A stretch of 6,980 nucleotides of DNA from contig CAKSSY010000080.1 of assembly GCA_934489945.1 (NCBI GenBank), positions 1 through 6,980 on the forward strand, written 5' to 3'. Numbering within the stretch: position 1 is the stretch's first letter; every line of letters begins with the position of its first letter. Both the position numbers and the translations under genes were made by a program. The notes beneath the pieces were generated by a model, which was not told where the DNA came from, made no database searches, and saw only the letters and a program-made list of their open reading frames with translations. The stretch comes from an uncultured Eubacteriales bacterium (GTDB lineage Bacteria > Bacillota > Clostridia > Oscillospirales > CAG-272). This document shows, in pieces, positions 1 through 4,601 of the stretch.

Positions 1-7
1 GACCGCG

Positions 8-25
8 CCGCCTTTGAAAAGGCGG
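8..25. repeat. Short inverted repeat (hairpin) at the left edge
   Basis: Bases 8-15 and 18-25 are perfectly complementary (8 bp, CCGCCTTT against AAAGGCGG) with a two-base GA loop. No T run follows directly on either strand, so I cannot call it a terminator. It may belong to the end of an untranslated region or repeat unit that begins outside the window. No gene is supported in bases 1-162. The rightward open frame running through this stretch lies antisense to the carbamoyltransferase gene and shows no protein-family features. Confidence 0.4.
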
Positions 26-46
26 GCGAAACTTTTGTAGCGGTCT

Positions 47-111
47 CGCCGGTTTGTTTGGCGTTGCGGCGACGCACCTTTTCCTTTTTGTTCCAAAAGT
101 TTTTGAGGGTG
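47..111. repeat. Dispersed intergenic repeat, copy 1
   Basis: This stretch matches, with a few substitutions and short gaps, bases 6864-6929 at the other end of the window, in the same orientation. Shared blocks in the same order are CGGTTTG (50-56 and 6867-6873), CGGCGACGCAC (67-77 and 6886-6896), a T/C-rich run with TTTGTTC or a close variant, and GAGGGTG (105-111 and 6923-6929). In both copies a hairpin follows immediately on the right. Both copies lie just past the 3' end of a gene. A non-coding dispersed element is the simplest reading; I recall similar repeats in clostridial genomes but cannot name a family. Confidence 0.6.
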
Positions 112-140
112 TCGGGAACTTTTTTCAAAAAGTTCCTGAC
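111..140. terminator. Long A/T-cored inverted repeat, probable transcription end of argF
   Basis: GGAACTTTTT at 115-124 pairs perfectly with AAAAAGTTCC at 127-136. Three more pairs and one G-T wobble extend the stem outward to 111 and 140, giving about 14 bp with a two-base loop. It lies 23 bases past the argF stop codon and could end argF transcription. On the minus strand no T run follows the whole stem. On the plus strand a weak second hairpin (138-154, CCCC loop) is followed by a T run at 156-161, so the pair may instead stop rightward transcripts entering from the left. Calling it a terminator is inference; the inverted repeat itself is certain. Confidence 0.45.
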
Positions 141-162
141 CGTTCCCCAACGTCCTTTTTTA

Positions 163-1149
163 TCACATTGTGGCTGCCATTACAGCTTTGATTGTGTGCA
201 TACGGTTCTCCGCCTCGGCAAACACCACCGATTGTTCACTTTCAAAGACGTCATCGGTGACTTCCATTGCCTCTCTGCCGAATTTTTCGCCCATTTCTTT
301 GCCGATCTGTGTGTTTTTGTCGTGATAGGAGGGCAGACAATGCATGAAGATACTCTCCGGATTCCCGGTGCGTTCCATGGCTTCGCGGTTCACCTGATAA
401 GGCGAAAGATCCTCTATACGCTCACGCCATACCTCTGTGGGTTCTCCCATCGATACCCAGATGTCGGTATACACCACATCGGCACCCGGCAAAGCCTCGG
501 CGGGATCTGTCAGAAAGCGGAGTGTGGAGCCTGTGGTTGCTGCGATTTCCCGACATTCGGCAACGAGCCGCGGATTCGGGAAGTATTTTTCGGGACAGCA
601 GGCAGTAAAGTCAAGTCCCATTTTCGCACAGCCTACCATCAGCGAATTTCCCATGTTATAACGTGCGTCTCCCATATAGACCATACGGATTCCGGAAAGT
701 CGCCCGAACCGCTCCCGGATGGTGAGAAGGTCGGCGAGAATCTGAGTCGGATGAAATTCGTCGGTGAGTCCGTTCCAGACGGGAACCGACGAGTAACGAG
801 CCAGTTCTTCTACCACCGCCTGTCCGTAACCGCGGTACTCTATGCCGTCGAACATCGACGAGAGAACGCGTGCCGTGTCGGCAATGCTCTCCTTTTTTCC
901 GATCTGTGACCCGGAGGGATCCAGATAGGTTGTGCCCGCTCCGAGATCCCGCGCCGCCACTTCAAAGCTGCACCGCGTGCGTGTGCTTGTTTTTTCAAAA
1001 ATGAGGGCAATATTTTTCCCTTCGCAAAGACGGTGAGGATTTCCCTCTTTTTTCTTCGCTTTGAGCGATGCCGCGAGTTCCAGTAAGTAGGCGATTTCTT
1101 CTCCCGAGAAGTCCAGCAATTTCAGAAAATCTCTGCCTTTCAGTTTCAT
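163..1149 (-). CDS. argF: Ornithine carbamoyltransferase
   Basis: This 328-residue protein joins carbamoyl phosphate and L-ornithine to give citrulline and phosphate in the cytoplasm, a step of arginine synthesis; the same fold runs in reverse in the arginine deiminase pathway (arcB). The hallmarks are present in order: the carbamoyl-phosphate loop STRTR at residues 55-59, HPTQ at 133-136, the ornithine-binding SMG loop at 233-235 preceded by D229, and the HCLP motif at 270-273 with the active-site Cys at 271. R316 near the C-terminus fits the conserved Arg of the family. Length is normal (about 310-335 residues). The SMG loop with HCLP argues against aspartate or putrescine carbamoyltransferase. 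The ATG has a GGAG ribosome binding site (1158-1161) 8 bases upstream. The gene stands alone, with no other arginine gene in the window, so the anabolic role is favoured but not proven. Confidence 0.93.
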   Translation of the reverse strand: MKLKGRDFLKLLDFSGEEIAYLLELAASLKAKKKEGNPHRLCEGKNIALIFEKTSTRTRCSFEVAARDLGAGTTYLDPSGSQIGKKESIADTARVLSSMFDGIEYRGYGQAVVEELARYSSVPVWNGLTDEFHPTQILADLLTIRERFGRLSGIRMVYMGDARYNMGNSLMVGCAKMGLDFTACCPEKYFPNPRLVAECREIAATTGSTLRFLTDPAEALPGADVVYTDIWVSMGEPTEVWRERIEDLSPYQVNREAMERTGNPESIFMHCLPSYHDKNTQIGKEMGEKFGREAMEVTDDVFESEQSVVFAEAENRMHTIKAVMAATM

Positions 1150-1182
1150 ATTTCACACTCCGGTTATCAGATTTTATACTAT

Positions 1183-1211
1183 ATTATAACAGACAATGGG
1201 ATTTTTGTCAA
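1183..1211 (-). promoter_or_regulatory. Consensus sigma-A promoter of argF
   Basis: Reading leftward, the -35 box is TTGACA (1206-1211) and the -10 box TATAAT (1183-1188), with a 17-base spacer and an upstream TG one base before the -10 (extended -10). All 12 core positions match the consensus. Transcription should start near 1176, giving a leader of about 26 bases before the ATG at 1149. I see no convincing ArgR-type operator palindrome overlapping it, although the AT-rich stretch 1170-1188 could hide a degenerate one. Confidence 0.88.
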
Positions 1212-1351
1212 TCGGACGGGAATCAGCAGATGTTTTGTCATGAGGATGAAAATCTTGCAAAAAATAGGCAACTTTCCCATATTGCAGAAAAATCCGAAAC
1301 CAAAAAACGTGTGAATTTAACAAAAATATGTCCGAATGTTTCCAAAATCTC

Positions 1352-1380
1352 TTGCAATGAAAAAGAGAATATGATAAAAT
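1352..1380 (+). promoter_or_regulatory. Extended -10 promoter of the lipoprotein gene
   Basis: TTGCAA (1352-1357, four of six consensus bases) and TAAAAT (1375-1380, five of six) are separated by 17 bases. The TGA before the -10 makes it an extended -10 promoter. The predicted start is near 1387, leaving a leader of about 60 bases before the ATG at 1448. It points away from the argF promoter; about 140 bases lie between the two -35 boxes (1212-1351), in which I see no clear operator. Confidence 0.65.
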
Positions 1381-1394
1381 AAAAAGGGAATCTG

Positions 1395-1436
1395 CGCCGC
1401 TTCGGCGAGAAAATAAAACGTTGCCGCTGCGCGGCA
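1395..1436 (+). repeat. Two small GC hairpins in the lipoprotein mRNA leader
   Basis: Hairpin 1 is CGCCG (1395-1399) against CGGCG (1403-1407) with a three-base loop. Hairpin 2 is TGCCGC (1422-1427) against GCGGCA (1431-1436), also with a three-base loop. They are joined by an A-rich linker, and the second ends one base before the ribosome binding site. They sit in the predicted transcript and could protect the 5' end or affect ribosome access. They match no riboswitch class I recognise and have no T tract, so they are not a conventional attenuator. Confidence 0.55.
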
Positions 1437-1437
1437 G

Positions 1438-1443
1438 AAAGGA
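1438..1443 (+). promoter_or_regulatory. Ribosome binding site fixing the lipoprotein start at 1448
   Basis: AAAGGA lies 4 bases before the ATG at 1448. An in-frame ATG nine codons earlier (1421) would lie between the two leader hairpins, lacks a purine-rich site, and would put charged residues ahead of the signal peptide. The 1448 start gives a standard signal peptide (MKK followed by a hydrophobic stretch) and is preferred. Confidence 0.8.
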
Positions 1444-1447
1444 TTTT

Positions 1448-4297
1448 ATGAAAAAATTTCGCATTTTCGCTCTTTTTCTTGCGCTTTTGCTGCTCCTTTG
1501 CGGATGCGGTACTACGCCCGCCGTCACGACTGACGAACGGTCCCATGACGTTTCCACCGGGGACACCGACCCGACGGACACCGATCCTGCGGGCAACAAC
1601 CCGACCCATAAACCCGGTGAGGATTTTTCCGTCTGCGTGCTTGCCGACACCTATGTGCAGAATGCCTCGGCAGAAAAGAACACCGCCGGCGACAATTTCT
1701 CCACCGCTACGGATATTCAGATCAAATCCAACACCGGGAATAAACAGACACGCTATGCTTATGTCAAGTTTGACCTTTCCGAGCTTGCGGCAGACAAGGA
1801 TTTCGGAAAGGTTTCGCTGTCGCTTACGGTTTCCGCCCGCCAAAAGGATGCCGCAAATCCCGAAAACATGAAGGTCAACATCTACGGTTATCCCGCGACT
1901 GCCGAGATGGAAAAGCTGACCTTTCACAACCGTCCCGAACCCTACGGACTGATCACTTCGCGTGACGATCTTACCACGACGGGGGAGAGATATTCCTTCC
2001 CTGTGACCGATTATGTCCGTCAGGCAATCGCCCGCGGGGACCGGTATGTCGTGTTCTGTCTTGAGGAAGCCACTCCCGAGGTGCCACTTCATATCCGTTT
2101 CCATTCTCTTGAGGGAGACCGCGGACAGGCAGCGACGTTGGATGTTTCGTTCTCGGAAAAGGACACGCAGACATACACGGGCGGTTTCGGAGAGGAAGAA
2201 GAATTGCCGGACGGACTGGACGTAATCATCGGTTCTTCCGAGGGCGAAAAGACCGTAACCGTGACGGTGAGCGAGGACGCATACGTTTCTTCGGGCGAAT
2301 CGGCTGCGGGGGACACGTTGAACAAGCCTCTCGGCGGAGAAAAAACGCTGGATTTCAAGGCAAAGAACGGAAAAGGCGAAAAATTGTGGCGAATCGTCTA
2401 TCTGAAATTCGATGTTTCGGACATCAAAGCCGAGGATTTTGTATTTTGCAATCTGTACTTAAATTGTATCAACAACGAGATTTCAAGCGGTGCGACCATA
2501 CGGGTCTACGACTGCAATCCTCAGGATTGGGACGAAAAGACGCTCACCTTTGCCAACCGTCCTCTTGACGGAGAGCTTCTTACGACGGGAAGCGGAGCCA
2601 AAGGAACGGTTCTGATTGACGTGACGGAGGCGGTGAAAAAGGCAATCACCGAGGGTGCTGATGAGATTGCCTTCCGTTTGGAGGGGGATGAAACGAATCC
2701 GCGCCGTCTGACCTTTTCCTCGAAGGAGGCAGGGGAGGGAGTCGCTCCCTCTCTGAGATTCACCAGCGGCAAGACCTTCTTTACCACAGAACTGAATGTG
2801 ACGGGTGTCAATCCGTGGGGTTACGCGATGAAGCAGGTGACGGCATGGCTTGACAGATGGGAGACCATACAAAAGACACAAGGTGCGACAAAAGCCGAAA
2901 CCGTCAAAAAGGATGCCGGAGAATATTCGGTTTCGGTCGGAGCCGCAACCGCCGGGAACACGAACGGTTCCTCGACCCGATATACCAACTATCCCACGCG
3001 TACCCTCGATACGCTTCCTTCCTATCAGTACCGGGAGAATGAAACCGCGTCCTACGATACATACGGCGGCAAGACCGGCGGCAAGACTTTTCCCGCAACC
3101 GGATTCTTCTATACCGTGTTCGATGAGAACCGGTGGTGGGTGGTCGACCCGTTGGGCAATCCCTACTATCATGTCGGGGTTGTGAATATTTCGACCGGTT
3201 CCGCCAACCAGAAGAAGCACCTGCTCTCAAAGTTCGGGACCGTGTCGGATTGGGCACAGAAAGAGACCGAACATCTGCGGGATCTCGGATTCAATTCCTG
3301 CGGCGGATGGAGCGATCTTACCAATCTTTCCAAGGTGAACGATCCGCTTTCTCAGACTAAGATTCTTTATACCCTTAAGACCTATGTACAGCAAATCGGG
3401 TTGGAGGTCTCGGGATCGGGCAGTACCGGCATTGTGGGCAATGTTTTGCCTGTGTTTGAGCCGGGGTTTGTCAAATCGGTTGACGCGACGGCAAAGCAGG
3501 TTGCGGCTTATGCCGACAATCGGAATGTGTTCGGCTGGATGAGTGATAACGAGCTTCCCGATTCTCTTACCATGCTTGACAACGCACTGATGCTGAATGT
3601 CAGGGAGGATTCCCGTTTTGCGTACACCTATGCGACGGCATGGACGTTTCTGTATCTCAAAACCGGCAAAGCGGACGTGTCGGCAAACGACGTGACCGAC
3701 GAACTCCGAAAGGAATTCCGTGCCATGGCGTATGACCGCTACTTTGAAGTGACAAGTGCCGCCATACGGAAGTATGACCCGAATCATATGTATCTCGGAA
3801 GCCGCTTCCTTCGCGGTTGCTACACCGACCCGTATGTGATGAAGGTGGCAGGATACTGGTGTGACATCATCACCTTCAACTATTACAACGAATGGACACC
3901 CGACTTTACGCTGATGAGCGACATTCAGCTTTGGGCAAATACGCCCTTCATGGTTACCGAGTGGTACGCCAAGGGAATGGATGTGTGTACGCCCGAAAGC
4001 CGTCTGACCAACAAGTCCGGAGCCGGCTGGACGGTCAGAACGCAGGAAGACCGCGGCTTGTTCTATCAGAACTTTGCACTGGGTCTGATGGAGAGCAAAT
4101 ACTGTGTCGGTTTTGACTGGTTCAAATACTGGGACAACGACCCCGACGATCGGACCGCCGATTCCTCCAACCGCGACTCCAATAAGGGAATTTACGCCAC
4201 CGATATGAAGGAGTACACCGCGCTTACCGAGGTGATGGAAAAACTCAATACCAACAAATATTCCCTGATTGAATATTTCGATACCCGTTCCAAATAA
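1448..4297 (+). CDS. Surface lipoprotein with tandem CBM96/DNRLRE-like modules and an agarase-like clan GH-A glycoside hydrolase domain
   Basis: The protein has 949 residues. It starts with a lipoprotein signal peptide: MKKF, a Leu-rich core, and a lipobox ending LCGC with the lipidated Cys at 20, so it should be anchored outside the membrane. A Thr/Asp/Pro-rich linker follows to about residue 60. Two related beta-sandwich modules follow, at about 61-237 and 268-440; each carries Y-(V/L)-K-F-D-(L/V)-S (105 and 318 onward) and LTF-x-NRP (157-163 and 366-372), as in CBM96/DNRLRE carbohydrate-binding domains. The catalytic domain runs from about 530 to the end. It shows WWVVDPLGNPYYHVG (562-576), GFNSCGGWSD (614-623), SDNEL with the likely acid/base E702 after N701, DPNHMYLGSRF (777-787) and VTEW with the likely nucleophile E838. 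This order resembles beta-agarases of GH50 and GH86. The family and substrate are inferred; another galactan-active or unclassified clan GH-A enzyme is possible. The gene ends at its own terminator. Confidence 0.78.
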   Translation: MKKFRIFALFLALLLLLCGCGTTPAVTTDERSHDVSTGDTDPTDTDPAGNNPTHKPGEDFSVCVLADTYVQNASAEKNTAGDNFSTATDIQIKSNTGNKQTRYAYVKFDLSELAADKDFGKVSLSLTVSARQKDAANPENMKVNIYGYPATAEMEKLTFHNRPEPYGLITSRDDLTTTGERYSFPVTDYVRQAIARGDRYVVFCLEEATPEVPLHIRFHSLEGDRGQAATLDVSFSEKDTQTYTGGFGEEEELPDGLDVIIGSSEGEKTVTVTVSEDAYVSSGESAAGDTLNKPLGGEKTLDFKAKNGKGEKLWRIVYLKFDVSDIKAEDFVFCNLYLNCINNEISSGATIRVYDCNPQDWDEKTLTFANRPLDGELLTTGSGAKGTVLIDVTEAVKKAITEGADEIAFRLEGDETNPRRLTFSSKEAGEGVAPSLRFTSGKTFFTTELNVTGVNPWGYAMKQVTAWLDRWETIQKTQGATKAETVKKDAGEYSVSVGAATAGNTNGSSTRYTNYPTRTLDTLPSYQYRENETASYDTYGGKTGGKTFPATGFFYTVFDENRWWVVDPLGNPYYHVGVVNISTGSANQKKHLLSKFGTVSDWAQKETEHLRDLGFNSCGGWSDLTNLSKVNDPLSQTKILYTLKTYVQQIGLEVSGSGSTGIVGNVLPVFEPGFVKSVDATAKQVAAYADNRNVFGWMSDNELPDSLTMLDNALMLNVREDSRFAYTYATAWTFLYLKTGKADVSANDVTDELRKEFRAMAYDRYFEVTSAAIRKYDPNHMYLGSRFLRGCYTDPYVMKVAGYWCDIITFNYYNEWTPDFTLMSDIQLWANTPFMVTEWYAKGMDVCTPESRLTNKSGAGWTVRTQEDRGLFYQNFALGLMESKYCVGFDWFKYWDNDPDDRTADSSNRDSNKGIYATDMKEYTALTEVMEKLNTNKYSLIEYFDTRSK

Positions 4298-4302
4298 AAA
4301 AG

Positions 4303-4358
4303 AAAAAGGTTGTTCCTCACAAAGTTTTTTCGGACTTTATGGCGGGACAACCTTTTTT
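4303..4358 (+). terminator. Intrinsic terminator of the lipoprotein gene, usable in both directions
   Basis: AAAAAGGTTGT (4303-4313) pairs perfectly with ACAACCTTTTT (4347-4357). One wobble and two more GC pairs extend the stem inward. The 27-base loop can itself form a nested AAAGT/ACTTT stem (4321-4325 with 4334-4338). Rightward, the stem ends in six T (4353-4358). Leftward, it ends in TTTTT-C-TTTTTT (4307 down to 4296), an even better terminator for a transcript coming from the right. It begins 5 bases after the lipoprotein stop codon. Confidence 0.88.
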
Positions 4359-4405
4359 GTGGCTTTTCGGGAAGGCGGCAGAGGTCTCTGTTCTTCTTGG
4401 CGGGC

Positions 4406-4438
4406 TTTTCCGCCGTTTCTCCCGGAAACGGCGGAGAA
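4406..4438. repeat. Strong 14-bp inverted repeat in the intergenic region
   Basis: Bases 4409-4419 (TCCGCCGTTTC) pair perfectly with 4425-4435 (GAAACGGCGGA), and three further pairs (one a T-G wobble) extend the stem to 4406 and 4438. The loop is TCCCG. No T run follows on either strand, so it is not a terminator. It lies inside the predicted small RNA and would be its central structure. Confidence 0.75.
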
Positions 4439-4466
4439 CGGTCGACGGGAACTTTGATATTTTATC

Positions 4467-4495
4467 AGTATAGCAAAGATTCCGAAAAAAGTCAA
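4467..4495 (-). promoter_or_regulatory. Strong leftward sigma-A promoter with no protein gene downstream
   Basis: Reading leftward, TTGACT (4490-4495) and TATACT (4467-4472) are 17 bases apart, and TG one base upstream of the -10 makes it an extended -10. This is 10 of 12 core consensus bases. It points away from the GH36 gene toward the end of the lipoprotein gene, where the only thing it can serve before the terminator is the predicted small RNA. An imperfect inverted repeat (GGAACTTTG at 4448-4456 with CAAAGATTCC at 4474-4483, one bulged A) overlaps the -10 and start site and could be an operator or part of the RNA leader. Confidence 0.72.
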
Positions 4496-4553
4496 GACCG
4501 AATTTCGGATTCTCTGCGGCAAAAAAGAACTGTGAAAAGCGGCAGAGAGACGG

Positions 4554-4559
4554 TATAAT
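4554..4559 (+). promoter_or_regulatory. Likely -10 box of the GH36 gene promoter
   Basis: TATAAT at 4554-4559 is a perfect -10 box whose predicted start, near 4566, gives a leader of about 36 bases before the ATG at 4602. No good -35 box lies 16-18 bases upstream; the best placed hexamer, TGTGAA at 4531-4536, matches poorly. A perfect -10 without a -35 suggests help from an activator, possibly sugar-responsive, but I cannot identify its site. Confidence 0.55.
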
Positions 4560-4587
4560 TAGGAATAGAAAGAACCGATTTTGAAAA

Positions 4588-4593
4588 GAGAGG
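4588..4593 (+). promoter_or_regulatory. Ribosome binding site fixing the GH36 start at 4602
   Basis: GAGAGG lies 8 bases before the ATG at 4602, ideal for a Gram-positive start. A TTG in the same frame at 4581 would place the start upstream of this site and add seven residues with no family match. An out-of-frame ATG at 4598 lies only 4 bases after the site and opens a seven-codon frame ending at 4621. Confidence 0.75.
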
Positions 4594-4601
4594 AAAAATG
4601 T

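Larger units (their letters stand above)
4298..4460 (-). ncRNA. Candidate small RNA between the two glycosidase genes
   Basis: A strong leftward promoter (4467-4495) should start transcription near 4460, and the leftward terminator ends near 4298, giving a transcript of about 160 nt. The transcript would hold a very stable 14-bp hairpin (4406-4438), a small CAGAG/CTCTG hairpin (4379-4390), and the terminal hairpin at 4303-4357 with a nested stem. I see no ATG with a ribosome binding site inside, so a peptide is unlikely. The sequence does not look like tmRNA, SRP RNA, RNase P RNA or a T-box leader; 6S RNA has a similar size, but I see no long closing stem pairing the two ends. Alternatives are a non-functional divergent transcript or a dispersed repeat. 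The call is inferred from promoter plus terminator, not homology. Confidence 0.5.

Noticed and set aside
1..162. End of a CDS entering from the left
   Set aside because: The open frame from base 1 continues into the antisense of argF and across hairpins and the repeat, so nothing shows a genuine gene end.
58..909. Rightward 283-residue open frame
   Set aside because: It lies antisense to the well-supported ornithine carbamoyltransferase gene, begins inside the dispersed repeat and the long hairpin, and its protein is Phe/His/Arg-rich with no family motifs.
1256..1286. Second rightward promoter candidate (TTGCAA with CATATT)
   Set aside because: The -10 match is weak and has no TG extension, while a better promoter lies at 1352-1380, closer to the gene.
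1238..2104. Leftward 288-residue open frame across the lipoprotein gene start
   Set aside because: It is antisense to the signal peptide and first binding module, passes through promoter and hairpins, and has no recognisable domain.
4531..4548. Possible catabolite (cre) operator near the GH36 promoter
   Set aside because: TGTGAAAAGCGGCAGAGA resembles a cre site only loosely; the central CG is out of register and the symmetry is poor.
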